DNA of 64,000 nt from Gracilibacillus dipsosauri (GCF_003176895.1 NZ_QGTD01000008.1:806001-870000); one strand, 5' to 3'. Shown: positions 1 to 9,045, counted from the stretch's first letter. A program made the numbers and translations. Notes: generated by a model from the letters alone, not told the origin.

Positions 1-621
1 TACCCATCCTTTTTTAATGAGGTCAAGGGCTTGTTGACGTGATACTTGGTACATTTCCTTTATCAATACGTCTAGGCGTAAAGAAGCACAAGTAGTCGTT
101 TTTTCCACCCAATTGTCGCTATTAACCATTCGGTCTGACAGTGAAATCGGCTCAAATTGAACACTAGCTTTTTTTATCGAGGTAATGTTTGATAAAAGAT
201 ATGTCGAAATATCTTTGGAGACAAGTATTTGGATTTCACCATGATGGATCTTAATGTCTCCTATTTTTTTTCGTTCAATGCCTGAAGAAAGAAAAGCACC
301 GAGAACATCTGGGTGCTCGATTTTCACAAATTTAATTGGATAGCTTGCCCGAAGTAATTCTGTTTCAAATGATTCTTCTCCCAACTCTTCATAGTATGGG
401 GCTAATATTGCTCGTTTTCTTTCGGCGTGCTCCCATGCACCAAAAAACGCCAGCTGAAGTGTATCATCATTGCCAATTATTGACTGAAATATCCACTGTT
501 CTCGTGGGTGCAGAAAATCTGTCAGTCGTGGAATGAAGCTTCTGTTGATCTCATCTTTCCAAGACATTACCTGATCAACGAAAGGTGCTTCCTCCTGTCT
601 AAAATGTTGATAAATATCCAT
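1..621 (-). CDS. ylmH: YlmH family S4-domain RNA-binding protein (C-terminus cut by window edge)
   Basis: About 207 codons are visible and the reading frame runs off position 1, so the C-terminal end is missing. The N-terminal half resembles the YlmH family, with a PREQ motif near residue 40, and an S4-type RNA-binding segment (RLDVLIKEMYQVSRQQALDL) begins close to the cut. YlmH is known to act on ribosome-associated RNA and lies between ylmG and divIVA in Bacillus. Two in-frame ATGs exist (627 and 621). 621 is preferred because AGGTG lies 6 bases upstream of it but directly abuts 627. It is the last visible gene of the sepF-ylmG-ylmH run. Confidence 0.88.
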   Translation of the reverse strand, partial: MDIYQHFRQEEAPFVDQVMSWKDEINRSFIPRLTDFLHPREQWIFQSIIGNDDTLQLAFFGAWEHAERKRAILAPYYEELGEESFETELLRASYPIKFVKIEHPDVLGAFLSSGIERKKIGDIKIHHGEIQILVSKDISTYLLSNITSIKKASVQFEPISLSDRMVNSDNWVEKTTTCASLRLDVLIKEMYQVSRQQALDLIKKGWV

Positions 622-630
622 CTCCATCAC

Positions 631-900
631 CTAATATAAAATACTCATAAATAAATAAGCCAATCCTTGTCTCGCAAAGTGAAGTACAAAAAGTGCTACA
701 ATTGGAGAAATATCAATCATTCCGCCAATCGGAGGAATAATTTTTCGAAACGGCTCTAGGTATGGCTCTACAATTTTTGCTAATACCTGTCCAATGGAGG
801 AATCTCTTGCCCCAGGGAACCAAGACATTAAGATATAAATAATAATCGCATAAGTATAAATCTCCATGGCGATATCTATCGTTCTAAACAACCAAAACAT
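631..900 (-). CDS. ylmG: YggT family membrane protein YlmG
   Basis: An 89-residue protein with two hydrophobic segments, one at the N-terminus and one at the C-terminus. They flank a family-typical loop containing WFPGARDSSIG and a PYLEPFRKIIPP motif. YggT/YlmG proteins are small membrane proteins linked to cell division and membrane organisation; the biochemical role is unknown. It starts 4 bases after the sepF stop and ends 9 bases before ylmH, so it is almost certainly cotranscribed with them. Length is normal for the family. Confidence 0.9.
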   Translation of the reverse strand: MFWLFRTIDIAMEIYTYAIIIYILMSWFPGARDSSIGQVLAKIVEPYLEPFRKIIPPIGGMIDISPIVALFVLHFARQGLAYLFMSILY

Positions 901-904
901 TAAA

Positions 905-1327
905 TTACCACCTTTGCTCTGGATCTACATCTTCCATTACTTCCGTGATACTACCAGTTATTTCAATATTCTCAGGCGTACAAAGGAAGGTCTGTGACCC
1001 TAATTTTTTTATTTGGCCTGACACGGCATAAACAGCACCACTCATAAAATCGATTATCTGTCTTGCCTGACCTGTATCAACTCGCTGTAAATTAATCACA
1101 ACAGAACGTCTATTCACAACATGCTCCGCAATATCTTGAACCTCATCGTACGAACGTGGTTCACACAATACCATTTTTGCGCTTGATTGAACGGATTTTA
1201 AGCTAACAACATTTTTCTTGGAGCGTCTTTCCTTTTGTTCTTCATCTGATTCTTCCATTTCTTCTTCGATGATTTCATATTCTTCATCTAGTCCAAATAA
1301 GTTTTTGAATTTCCCCTTCATTCCCAC
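905..1327 (-). CDS. sepF: Cell division protein SepF
   Basis: SepF bundles FtsZ filaments and anchors them to the membrane through an N-terminal amphipathic helix. This 140-residue protein has the expected layout: a short helix (MGMKGKFKNLFG), an acidic linker rich in E and D, then the conserved C-terminal domain from about residue 45 with VVINLQR, and a terminal QRW. The start is GTG at 1327, spaced properly from GAGGTGATG; the N-terminus then matches the Bacillus form. It lies between ylmE and ylmG, as in B. subtilis. Confidence 0.95.
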   Translation of the reverse strand: MGMKGKFKNLFGLDEEYEIIEEEMEESDEEQKERRSKKNVVSLKSVQSSAKMVLCEPRSYDEVQDIAEHVVNRRSVVINLQRVDTGQARQIIDFMSGAVYAVSGQIKKLGSQTFLCTPENIEITGSITEVMEDVDPEQRW

Positions 1328-1343
1328 CGTGCATCACCTCGTT

Positions 1344-2024
1344 TCAGTTATCATATGGTCCAACTAATTCAGAGCCTATTCTAATATGGGTAGCGCCTTC
1401 TTCAATTGCAATCATATAATCATTACTCATCCCCATAGACAAAAAGGAGCATGGGGCATGCTGCCAATTATTCGCCATGATCTTATCACGTAAAAGTCTC
1501 AGCTCTCGAAAGGTATTTCGAATAAGTGCTTCGTCCTCCGTAAATGGTGCCATTGTCATTAATCCAACGACTTGAATATGAGGATAACTTGCAAGTTTTT
1601 CGATAAAAGGAATAACTTCATCCTTGGTTAAACCGTGTTTAGACGTTTCACCGCTTATGTTTACTTGAACAAAACAAGGCGTTTGTTTAGATGCCCTTTT
1701 ATTAATTTCTTTTGCAAGAGATTGACGATCAAGTGAATGAATGAAGTCTACTTTATCGATGATATCCTTTACTTTACGTGATTGTAATGACCCAATAAAA
1801 TGCCAGTGTACATCTTGTTCCAACTCTGCTTGTTTTTCTAATAATCCTTCTAAACGATTTTCACCAAGATTTGTAATTCCAGCTGCGAACGTTTCTTTTG
1901 CCCTATCTATTGTAACATACTTCGTTACACCGATTATCGTAATATCGTTAGGGCTTCGATCCACACGATCACATGCTTGTTCGATTTTTGTTCGGATGCC
2001 TGCCAAATTTTCTACTACCTTCAT
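1344..2024 (-). CDS. ylmE: YggS family pyridoxal phosphate homeostasis protein YlmE
   Basis: A 226-residue single-domain TIM-barrel PLP-binding protein of the YggS/PROSC family, which manages free pyridoxal phosphate and has no known catalytic substrate. The PLP lysine is K35 in the GVTKYV motif. Further family motifs are GENR near residue 54, WHFIGSLQ near 78 and MSMGMSNDY near 200. It sits 31 bases after pgeF and 16 before sepF, in operon spacing. Length equals the family norm. Confidence 0.93.
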   Translation of the reverse strand: MKVVENLAGIRTKIEQACDRVDRSPNDITIIGVTKYVTIDRAKETFAAGITNLGENRLEGLLEKQAELEQDVHWHFIGSLQSRKVKDIIDKVDFIHSLDRQSLAKEINKRASKQTPCFVQVNISGETSKHGLTKDEVIPFIEKLASYPHIQVVGLMTMAPFTEDEALIRNTFRELRLLRDKIMANNWQHAPCSFLSMGMSNDYMIAIEEGATHIRIGSELVGPYDN

Positions 2025-2055
2025 TTGTCAAAACTCTCCCTCTGTCATTTATGCT

Positions 2056-2859
2056 TTATCTATTTTGTGATGTGATAAAACCAATCATTCTGCCTGTCTT
2101 ATTATCGTCTCTTCGGTGAGAGAAGAATTGCGAGTCATGAGCTGTACAATATTTGGAAACATATATATTGGATGATTGGATTCCCGCTTCTATTAGTTGG
2201 GCATAGTTAAGTTCTTTTAAATTTAGGAAATAGCTCGAATCTAATCTAGAATATACACTGCTGTATGTATCTGGCACGTGTTTAATTACTTGCTCACTTA
2301 CTTCATAGCATTGCCCACATATGCTTGGACCAATCACTACCTCGATCTCTTCTAATGGAATAGATTGGTTTTGAAATGCTTGAATTGTTTTTGCTGCAAT
2401 ATTTCCGACAGTACCTTTCCACCCAGCATGAGATATTGCAAAGGTTAAATTCTTTTTTGCTAAAAAAAACAGAGGTACACAGTCTGCAAACAATGCAGCA
2501 ATTAAAATATTTGATTTATTCGTGATTAGTCCATCCGTATTTCGTATAGCATCATTAAGTTTGTAGCTTCCTTTACCACAGTCAGAATCATCGACCACTT
2601 CCACATTGTTTCCATGTATTTGGTCGGCCAAAACCCAGCTATTAAGAGGCACATTTAGCTCTTTTGCTAAGATTTCTCTGTTTCTTAATACATATGCCGG
2701 ATTATCATCTACGTGAAAACCAAAATTAAAGCTATTGTATGGACTTTCACTAACTCCACCATTTCTGGTTGAAAATCCTGCTAAAATATTAAATTTCTGT
2801 CTCCAATGATCTATATATAAAATATTATTATTTTTTCCAAGAAGAAATGGCTCTTTCAT
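2056..2859 (-). CDS. pgeF: Laccase-domain protein PgeF/YlmD
   Basis: A 267-residue member of the YfiH/YlmD laccase-domain family. E. coli members are known to hydrolyse peptidoglycan precursors wrongly charged with L-Ser instead of L-Ala; purine nucleoside activities are also reported for homologues. Visible metal-site motifs are DCVPLFF, SHAGWKGT and GPSICGQCYEV, followed by DSQFFSHRRD near the C-terminus. The ATG at 2859 is chosen over 2883 because an AGGAGG sits 6 bases upstream of it. It stands just before ylmE, as in B. subtilis. Confidence 0.92.
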   Translation of the reverse strand: MKEPFLLGKNNNILYIDHWRQKFNILAGFSTRNGGVSESPYNSFNFGFHVDDNPAYVLRNREILAKELNVPLNSWVLADQIHGNNVEVVDDSDCGKGSYKLNDAIRNTDGLITNKSNILIAALFADCVPLFFLAKKNLTFAISHAGWKGTVGNIAAKTIQAFQNQSIPLEEIEVVIGPSICGQCYEVSEQVIKHVPDTYSSVYSRLDSSYFLNLKELNYAQLIEAGIQSSNIYVSKYCTAHDSQFFSHRRDDNKTGRMIGFITSQNR

Positions 2860-2963
2860 CGTAATCCTCCTATTTTTCATCATTTTACCACATTTTCTGA
2901 AAACATAACAATTTCATGTACATTACGAAGAGGAAAACGAATCAGACGCATGAATCAAGCAAG

Positions 2964-3239
2964 CTACTCCTTCACTCGGATCTGATTTGGTTCGTGGAAG
3001 GTATAGTTATCTTTTTTAACTAAAATAACATCTTGCCCTATTTTCATTACATTTTCCCAAGGGATGATAATTTCTCTTGATTCTCCAAAAACACCAAAAA
3101 CTTTTGATTTTGTTGCGACAACTAAATTCGTTATACGCCCAATTTCAACATTAATTTCTATATCCGTTAAATTTCCTATTTTTGTTCCATCCTCTATAAA
3201 CACAATATCCTTCATCTGCATAGCCGATAATGTAATCAT
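2964..3239 (-). CDS. ylmC: YlmC/YmxH family PRC-barrel protein
   Basis: A 91-residue soluble protein made of one PRC-barrel-like beta domain (IVFIEDGTKIGNLTDIEI, then IIIPWENVMKIGQDVIL). It belongs to the YlmC/YmxH group found in spore formers; the molecular role is not known. In B. subtilis ylmC also follows spoIIIG. Here the convergent order is broken by a small plus-strand YfhD-like gene between ylmC and sigG. A GGTGG ribosome site precedes the ATG. Confidence 0.85.
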   Translation of the reverse strand: MITLSAMQMKDIVFIEDGTKIGNLTDIEINVEIGRITNLVVATKSKVFGVFGESREIIIPWENVMKIGQDVILVKKDNYTFHEPNQIRVKE

Positions 3240-3428
3240 TTTACCACCACCTTATAAACAATATATGTTGCTATTGATAAAATATGGTGAACCTTACAAC
3301 AGATTTTTTAAAATTCATGAAAAAAATCGTATGACAAAACACTCACTGCAAATAATGATAAGGAGACTTTTACTTACTAGGATGGTTTGGGTAAAAGGCT
3401 TGATAACTAGCTTTAGGAGTTGATTAGA

Positions 3429-3614
3429 TTGGGTAAGGATGAACATAAATTAAATAGTAATCGAAATAAATTAGCACAAACACCTAAAAATCAAATCGGG
3501 GATGGGTTAGATATTGAATTCTCTGAAGAGGTAGCAGATATAGAGGACAAACAAGCACAAGCACGTAGTAGAGCTGCTGATAAGCGTGTAAAAGGAGCTG
3601 CTTCTAGAAGTTAG
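3429..3614 (+). CDS. YfhD-like small hydrophilic protein
   Basis: A 61-residue charged protein with no membrane segment. The stretch EFSEEVAD followed by QAQARSRAADKRVK is typical of the small YfhD family of Bacillaceae, whose function is unknown. The start is taken as TTG 3429, since AGGAG at 3415-3419 lies 9 bases upstream; the alternative TTG 3420 abuts that site directly. It is the only plus-strand gene in the first 26 kb and ends just before a strong hairpin shared with convergent sigG. Family assignment is from motif memory, so moderate. Confidence 0.65.
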   Translation: MGKDEHKLNSNRNKLAQTPKNQIGDGLDIEFSEEVADIEDKQAQARSRAADKRVKGAASRS

Positions 3615-3628
3615 TAAATAAATACAAA

Positions 3629-3654
3629 ACCCTGTTTCATTATCGAAACAGGGT
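3629..3654. terminator. Bidirectional intrinsic terminator between the YfhD-like gene and sigG
   Basis: A perfect 10-bp stem (ACCCTGTTTC with GAAACAGGGT) and 6-base loop, with T-rich flanks on both strands. It sits 15 bases past the plus-strand stop and 18 bases past the sigG stop. Confidence 0.88.
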
Positions 3655-3672
3655 CGTATTTTTGTTACATTT

Positions 3673-4455
3673 TCACGAATCAAACATCTCTTTATTCATT
3701 TCTTTGATTGCGGCTTTTTCAAGTCTTGACACTTGAGCTTGGGAGATGCCGATTTCATCAGCAACTTCCATTTGGGTCTTACCTTGGAAGAAACGTTTAT
3801 TTAAAATCATCTTCTCCCGTTTATTCAGTCGTTGCATTCCTTCTTTAATAGATAAGTAATTAATCCAGTCATTATCTTTTATGGAATCATCGCTTACTTG
3901 ATCCATTACGTAAATCGGATCCCCTCCATCATTAAATATTGGTTCAAACAAGGACACAGGATCTTGTATTGCATCAAGCGCAAAGATTACATCTGTTACT
4001 GGAACATCTAGTTCTTCAGCGATTTCCATTGGAGAAGGATCTTTTGCTGTTTTACTCATTAACTTTTCTCTTGCATGTAATGCTTTATAAGCGATATCGC
4101 GAAGTGACCTTGATACTCGAATCGGATTATTGTCTCTTAAATAACGTCGAATCTCGCCAATTATCATTGGCACAGCATAAGTAGAAAATTTTACATTTTG
4201 ACCAAGATCAAAATTATCAATGGATTTTAGCAGACCGATACATCCAACTTGGAATAAGTCATCACCGTATTCACCGCGATTGTGAAAACGTTGAATTACA
4301 CTTAAGACCAACCGTAAATTGCCATTGACAAGCTTTTCTCGCGCTGTTTGATCTCCTTCATGCATTGCTTTAAACAGCCTTCTCATTTCTTCATTCTTTA
4401 ATACTGGTAATGTAGATGTGTCTACCCCACAAATTTCAACTTTATGTCTTGTCAT
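3673..4455 (-). CDS. sigG: Late forespore sigma factor SigG
   Basis: RNA polymerase sigma factor for late forespore genes (spore coat-independent genes, SASPs, germination receptors). 260 residues, identical in length to B. subtilis SigG. The N-terminus is diagnostic (KVEICGVDTS), followed by region 2 (NLRLVLSVIQRF, DLFQVGCIGLLKSIDNFD, FSTYAVPMIIGEIRRYLRDN) and region 4 with a helix-turn-helix (EVADEIGISQAQVSRLEKAA). ATG 4455 restores the family N-terminus and has GGAGGG upstream; an extended frame to 4503 is not supported. It follows sigE by 73 bases and has its own forespore-type promoter. Confidence 0.97.
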   Translation of the reverse strand: MTRHKVEICGVDTSTLPVLKNEEMRRLFKAMHEGDQTAREKLVNGNLRLVLSVIQRFHNRGEYGDDLFQVGCIGLLKSIDNFDLGQNVKFSTYAVPMIIGEIRRYLRDNNPIRVSRSLRDIAYKALHAREKLMSKTAKDPSPMEIAEELDVPVTDVIFALDAIQDPVSLFEPIFNDGGDPIYVMDQVSDDSIKDNDWINYLSIKEGMQRLNKREKMILNKRFFQGKTQMEVADEIGISQAQVSRLEKAAIKEMNKEMFDS

Positions 4456-4490
4456 CATGCACCCTCCCGATTGGAGATCCTTCTCAAAAA

Positions 4491-4520
4491 TCAGTATCAC
4501 CAATCAGGGCGTTTTTATGC
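4491..4520 (-). promoter_or_regulatory. Forespore (SigF/SigG-type) promoter of sigG
   Basis: Read on the minus strand, GCATA (4520-4516), a 14-base spacer, then GGTGATACTG, which fits the GGnRAnAnT -10 pattern of SigF/SigG promoters. The predicted start lies about 30 bases before the sigG ATG. In B. subtilis spoIIIG is transcribed by SigF, so the match is expected; the spacer is about one base short of the usual. Confidence 0.65.
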
Positions 4521-4528
4521 ATACATAA

Positions 4529-5248
4529 CTAGACCATCTTATTAAATTCCTTTTGCAATCGCTTGATTATTTTCTTCTCAAGCCTTGATATATATGACTG
4601 TGAAATACCTAGCATATCTGCTACATCTTTTTGGGTTTTTTCTTCATTATTTACTAGACCAAACCTAAGCTCCATTATTTGTTTTTCCCTGCCATTTAAT
4701 TGATCTAAGGCATCCTTTAGTAGTGATTTATCAACACTTTGTTCTAAATCCTTAAATGTTACATCATCATCCGTTCCAAGCACATCTGATAATAAGAGCT
4801 CATTGCCATCCCAGTCGACATTTAACGGCTCATCAAAAGAGACTTCTGTTTTTAATTTATTATTTTTGCGTAAGTACATGAGAATTTCGTTTTCGATACA
4901 CCGTGAAGCATAAGTTGCTAGCTTAATCTTCTTTTCTGGATTAAAAGTATTGATTGCTTTTATAAGTCCAATCGTTCCAATGCTAATTAAATCTTCTATA
5001 TTGATTCCCGTGTTTTCAAATTTTCTTGCAATATAAACAACTAAACGCAAATTTCGTTCGATTAACATAGCGCGAGCAGATTTGTCTCCATTAGGTAATC
5101 GGTTAATTAATTCAAATTCTTCTTCTTTTGATAAAGGAGGTGGTAATGCTTCGCTACCACCAATATAAAAGATCTCCTCTTCAATAAAACCGAGCTTTTT
5201 TAATACCTTATAAAGAATCATTTTATATTTGTTTTGTACAATTAGCAT
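4529..5248 (-). CDS. sigE: Mother-cell sigma factor SigE (pro-protein)
   Basis: Early mother-cell sigma factor made as an inactive membrane-tethered precursor. With the start at ATG 5248 (GGAG 8 bases upstream) it is 239 residues, the same as B. subtilis, and a 26-residue pro-sequence precedes the [14 protein letters not shown] cleavage region. Region 2 ([36 protein letters not shown]) and region 4 ([20 protein letters not shown]) are intact. It lies 21 bases downstream of spoIIGA, which encodes the processing protease, and is cotranscribed with it. Confidence 0.97.
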   Translation of the reverse strand: MLIVQNKYKMILYKVLKKLGFIEEEIFYIGGSEALPPPLSKEEEFELINRLPNGDKSARAMLIERNLRLVVYIARKFENTGINIEDLISIGTIGLIKAINTFNPEKKIKLATYASRCIENEILMYLRKNNKLKTEVSFDEPLNVDWDGNELLLSDVLGTDDDVTFKDLEQSVDKSLLKDALDQLNGREKQIMELRFGLVNNEEKTQKDVADMLGISQSYISRLEKKIIKRLQKEFNKMV

Positions 5249-5269
5249 TAATTCCACTCCTATCTCTAT

Positions 5270-6163
5270 TTATCCTGCTTTTTTAAATAATCTGGGGTGA
5301 AGTAAGCATTGATAGCTGTTATCACCAACTAACCTCCCAAATTGAATACCAATAAGCACGTCTTCAATAAGCAAAGGATTTTGTTTATTCATATGTATTT
5401 GAATGTAATCAGGCTTAAATGCAAGTAACCACTCACTCTGACCTCCCACCCCTTTGAAAGGAATGATTCGAAAGAAGGGATAAGGAAATTCTTCTGCTTC
5501 ACCATCTTTGAATTGTTGAAAGCTATCTTTTAATTCTTTGAATGATTGCTTATCGAACCATGTTTGCATTAAATATTCATCACCTATAATGACGGGTAGT
5601 TGTGAAATTGGTTCCACAAGCTGATTACCACTATCCATGTAGCCCTTGACATTACTGGTCTTTTCTCGCCAACAGACCGAAACCTCATAGAGATGATCTT
5701 TCTTAAATTGATAGTACTTGTGCTTGTCCATTCTCCACTTTGTAAACAGAAAAATTATTGGAAAGCCAACCCCTACAAAGACGACATGAATTTGGGTTGG
5801 TTCTAATTCGACATTTAATTGAGTAATGTCATAAGTAAACATATAATGTGCAGCCAATAAGCCACCACCTATTGCAAAAGTCATAAAATAGAAGGAAAAA
5901 AGCCTTTTGAGAAATACCGCTAAATTATGAAAACCAAATGCAAGATAGACAATGACGAAAGAATGAATGATTTTTATATACCAAGCACCTAAAGAAAGGT
6001 CTGGAAAAAGAATGGTTATTGGAACAATAATGGAACCAAAAAAGCCCGCAAAACCTATTCGGTACCATTTCGAGCTTGTAAGATTTATGGATTGTGTTAA
6101 TAAAAGGATCATCCAATCAATTAGCCAATTTAGTAACCATATCAACTCAACATATATAATCAC
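5270..6163 (-). CDS. spoIIGA: Sporulation sigma-E processing aspartic protease SpoIIGA
   Basis: Membrane-embedded aspartic protease that cleaves pro-SigE after septation on a signal from SpoIIR. 297 residues: about five membrane segments in residues 1-140, then a soluble protease domain with the DSGN catalytic motif at D177, followed by QLVEPIS. The start codon is GTG 6163, with GGAGAG 9 bases upstream, and the N-terminus (IYVELIWLLNW) aligns with the B. subtilis protein. It heads the spoIIG operon with sigE. Confidence 0.95.
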   Translation of the reverse strand: MIIYVELIWLLNWLIDWMILLLTQSINLTSSKWYRIGFAGFFGSIIVPITILFPDLSLGAWYIKIIHSFVIVYLAFGFHNLAVFLKRLFSFYFMTFAIGGGLLAAHYMFTYDITQLNVELEPTQIHVVFVGVGFPIIFLFTKWRMDKHKYYQFKKDHLYEVSVCWREKTSNVKGYMDSGNQLVEPISQLPVIIGDEYLMQTWFDKQSFKELKDSFQQFKDGEAEEFPYPFFRIIPFKGVGGQSEWLLAFKPDYIQIHMNKQNPLLIEDVLIGIQFGRLVGDNSYQCLLHPRLFKKAG

Positions 6164-6208
6164 CTTTTCTATCTCTCCATTATAGGGATTTGTTAATCTT
6201 GTTTACCT

Positions 6209-6241
6209 AGTATAAATGACAAGCTGAAAGAAGTCTGTCAG
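6209..6241 (-). promoter_or_regulatory. Candidate spoIIG promoter with long spacer
   Basis: CTGACA (6241-6236) and TATACT (6214-6209) on the minus strand are 21 bases apart. The B. subtilis spoIIG promoter is known for an unusually long spacer of about 22 bp and needs Spo0A~P. Position, about 40 bases before the GTG, is right. I could not identify a clear Spo0A box; only partial matches (TGTCATT within the spacer) are visible. Confidence 0.45.
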
Positions 6242-6360
6242 AATTCGTATGCAAAAAGCCGCTTTTTTTTAGAACTTTTCACTTATTTTGTAGAAGCTTC
6301 TTTCTTGTAAATTGTGAGGCTATAGTGAGGCTAGAAACAGAGGATGGAAAAAAAGCAAAA

Positions 6361-6381
6361 GACCGGGGAAAATCCCCGGTC
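6361..6381 (-). terminator. Intrinsic terminator of ftsZ
   Basis: A 9-bp GC-rich stem (GACCGGGGA with TCCCCGGTC) and 3-base loop, followed on the minus strand by a T-rich tract. It starts 6 bases after the ftsZ stop and isolates the division operon from spoIIG. Confidence 0.9.
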
Positions 6382-6387
6382 TAGTTG

Positions 6388-7533
6388 TTATCTTCTTCGG
6401 TTTCGGTTTCGTAAAAAGGTTGGTATGTCTAAAGTATCTTCTTGTTGTTTCGATCCTCTTGAAGAAGAGGAAATGCTAGCAGTAGATTGCTCCTGTGGCT
6501 TTTCTTGTACCTCACGTTGTTGTGGGGTATTTTGCTGTAACGAAGATGGCTTTGGTTTAGACTGTGCATTGCGAAGTTGCGATTCATCAAAGCCTGTTGC
6601 GATAACCGTTACGACAATTTCATCCTTGAGATCTTCATTAATGACAGAACCAAATATGACATTCACCTCTTGATCTGCTGCAGATGTAACAATGTCTGCA
6701 GCTTCTTGTACCTCATAGAGGCTTAAATTAGTTCCACCTGTAATATTCATCAATACCCCGTGAGCACCATCAATAGATGTCTCCAGTAATGGAGAAGAAA
6801 TTGCTTTTTTGGCTGCTTCAGCTGCCCTACTCTCACCTGTAGCAATACCGATACCCATTAATGCCGAACCTTTATCCTGCATAATTGTTTTCACATCAGC
6901 AAAGTCTACGTTAATTAAACCCGGTGTTGCGATTAAATCAGAGATACCTTGTACACCTTGTCGTAATACGTTATCTGCTTCACGGAAAGCTTCTAGCATT
7001 GGGGTGTTTTTATCAATTATTTCTAGTAATCTATCATTTGGAATGACGATTAAAGTATCTACATTACTTTTTAAGCCTTCAATTCCAGAGACTGCTTGTG
7101 TTGCCCTTTTTCTCCCTTCAAAGGTAAAAGGTCTTGTAACCACACCAACAGTTAAAGCGCCTAATTCCTTCGCTACCTGTGCGATAACAGGAGCAGCACC
7201 AGTACCTGTTCCACCACCCATACCAGCTGTAACGAAGACCATATCGGCTCCTTTTAATACTTCTTCAATCTGTTCCTTGCTTTCTTCTGCAGCCTTTCTA
7301 CCAACTTCTGGGTTTGCACCTGCACCCAATCCTCTCGTAAGTTTTGTGCCAAGCTGCATTTTCACTTCAGCCTTAGACAAATTTAATGCTTGTGCATCTG
7401 TATTAACAGCAATAAAGTCAACGCCCTGAACACCATGCTCAATCATTCGATTGACGGCATTACTTCCTCCACCACCAACACCAATTACTTTAATTGATGC
7501 TAGTTGATCCATATTCGTATCAAAGTCCAACAT
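6388..7533 (-). CDS. ftsZ: Cell division GTPase FtsZ
   Basis: Tubulin-like GTPase that forms the division ring. 381 residues. The nucleotide loop [13 protein letters not shown] (18-30) and the tubulin signature GGGTGTG (106-112) are intact, the T7 loop follows near 208, and a variable Q/S-rich linker leads to a conserved tail ([12 protein letters not shown]) that binds FtsA and SepF. ATG 7533 with AGGAGG 7 bases upstream gives the family N-terminus; an extension to 7596 is not supported. It is the last gene of the dcw cluster, 134 bases after ftsA. Confidence 0.98.
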   Translation of the reverse strand: MLDFDTNMDQLASIKVIGVGGGGSNAVNRMIEHGVQGVDFIAVNTDAQALNLSKAEVKMQLGTKLTRGLGAGANPEVGRKAAEESKEQIEEVLKGADMVFVTAGMGGGTGTGAAPVIAQVAKELGALTVGVVTRPFTFEGRKRATQAVSGIEGLKSNVDTLIVIPNDRLLEIIDKNTPMLEAFREADNVLRQGVQGISDLIATPGLINVDFADVKTIMQDKGSALMGIGIATGESRAAEAAKKAISSPLLETSIDGAHGVLMNITGGTNLSLYEVQEAADIVTSAADQEVNVIFGSVINEDLKDEIVVTVIATGFDESQLRNAQSKPKPSSLQQNTPQQREVQEKPQEQSTASISSSSRGSKQQEDTLDIPTFLRNRNRRR

Positions 7534-7667
7534 TTTATTTCCTCCTAATTTTGCTAGTTTACAGGTCTGTCTCTTTCTACGTGTATTATTTTCCAAAATC
7601 TACATTTCTCTTATTTTATGTAAGAGGCATATTCACATATAGTTATTGGAAAACAAAGCATTCCCTA

Positions 7668-8963
7668 TTAATCAAAGAAATACTTAAATAAGTTTGCTAG
7701 CTTAGGTTCCTTTTTCTCTTTTTTCTCTTTTTCTTTTGGTTGTCTTGTTTTTACTTGTTCCTGTTGTCTTTGTTCAACAGGTTGTGAGACCTCTACTTGC
7801 TCTGAAACAGAGCTTGAAAATGCTTTCCCTTGTATTTTCGCATTCTTATAAGCAAATTTCAAGATACCAATTCCAGCCGTATATTGCGGATCTCTAACAC
7901 CAATGTAATCCGGGATTGCAATTCGAATATTACTCTGAAAAAGTTGCTGTGCTAAATCGGCTGCACCAGGCATGCTCATAGTACCGCCAGTTAAAACAAG
8001 CCCACCAGGTATTTCATTATAGCCCATTTTTTGAATTTCTCTAGCACTATAAAGAAAAATTTCTTCTAATCTAGCCTCAATGATCTCTGCAAGATGCACT
8101 TGATTATAGACTTCTTTTTGGTTACTACCAATTATATTAACTTCAAAACCTTCCTCCTCATTGGCATCATCATAAAAAGCATAACCGTGATCTAGCTTAA
8201 TATCTTCTGCTTCTTGAGTCGTTGTTCTCAGACCAATCGACAAATCCTTCGTAATGTTATCTCCACCTAATGGAATAACACTCGTACCTGTTAGCGTATC
8301 ATCCTCGTATACAGATACAGTTGTACTGCCACCACCAATATCTAGTAAAGCAACTCCTAGATTCTTCTCATCTTTTGATAAGGCAATTTCACCAGTAGCA
8401 AGAGGGTGTAAGCATAAATCTAAGACATTTAATCCAGCTCTTTCTACACATTTTAACACATTATGTAGCATCGTTTTAGAGCAAGTGATAATCGTCCCTT
8501 CCATCTCCAGACGAACACCAATCATTCCCCTTGGATCACGGATTTCATCTAAACCATCCACGATAAATTGTTTTGGAATTACATCCACGATTTCACGTTC
8601 TGGTGGGATCGAAATTACTTGAGCTGCATCCATCACACGATGGATATCCTCCTCTTTTATCTCCTTGTCTTCACTAGAGACAGCTACCACTCCATGACAT
8701 GGCTGTAATTCCACATGATTCCCATTAATTCCGACTACTACACTATCAATATGTACATCAACCATTCTTTCCGCTTGCTCTACTGCTGAGCGAATGGAAT
8801 GAACGGTTTCATCAATATCTACAATTGCACCCTTTTTCATCCCTAGGGATTTCGCGGATCCAACTCCAATAATATTAAGTGTTTCTCCTACAACTTCGCC
8901 GATAATTACTTTAATTTTTGATGTACCTATATCTAAGCTGACCAAAATTTCATTGTTGTCCAT
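7668..8963 (-). CDS. ftsA: Cell division protein FtsA
   Basis: Actin-like ATPase that tethers FtsZ to the membrane. 431 residues: phosphate loop SLDIGTSKIKVIIGE at 9-23, the second phosphate motif ALLDIGGGSTT near 205, an adenosine motif GGLVLTGGTMSMPG near 335, then a K/E/Q-rich linker and a short C-terminal amphipathic helix (ANLFKYFFD) that binds membrane. GGAGGTG precedes the ATG. It precedes ftsZ and follows sbp. Confidence 0.97.
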   Translation of the reverse strand: MDNNEILVSLDIGTSKIKVIIGEVVGETLNIIGVGSAKSLGMKKGAIVDIDETVHSIRSAVEQAERMVDVHIDSVVVGINGNHVELQPCHGVVAVSSEDKEIKEEDIHRVMDAAQVISIPPEREIVDVIPKQFIVDGLDEIRDPRGMIGVRLEMEGTIITCSKTMLHNVLKCVERAGLNVLDLCLHPLATGEIALSKDEKNLGVALLDIGGGSTTVSVYEDDTLTGTSVIPLGGDNITKDLSIGLRTTTQEAEDIKLDHGYAFYDDANEEEGFEVNIIGSNQKEVYNQVHLAEIIEARLEEIFLYSAREIQKMGYNEIPGGLVLTGGTMSMPGAADLAQQLFQSNIRIAIPDYIGVRDPQYTAGIGILKFAYKNAKIQGKAFSSSVSEQVEVSQPVEQRQQEQVKTRQPKEKEKKEKKEPKLANLFKYFFD

Positions 8964-9045
8964 GAGGCACCTCCTATTTCATACATTAATTAGTCTTATA
9001 GTGCATATAGTAAACTATGTTAAACACTATTATAATAAATGTCAC

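Noticed and set aside
1741-2070. 109-codon plus-strand frame across ylmE
   Set aside because: Antisense to ylmE; no start signal; low-complexity translation.
6344-6673. Cysteine-rich plus-strand frame over the end of ftsZ
   Set aside because: Cysteines arise from the repetitive linker of ftsZ read backwards, and the frame passes through the ftsZ terminator.
6809-7429. 206-codon open frame on the plus strand inside ftsZ
   Set aside because: Fully antisense to a highly conserved gene, no ribosome site, and composition rich in S, P and T as is usual for antisense shadows.
8254-8622. 122-codon plus-strand frame inside ftsA
   Set aside because: Antisense shadow of ftsA with no ribosome site or recognisable domain.
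9000-9045. TATAAT-like sequence before ftsA as a SigA promoter
   Set aside because: A TATAAT is present on the minus strand, but no acceptable -35 at 16-18 bases was found.
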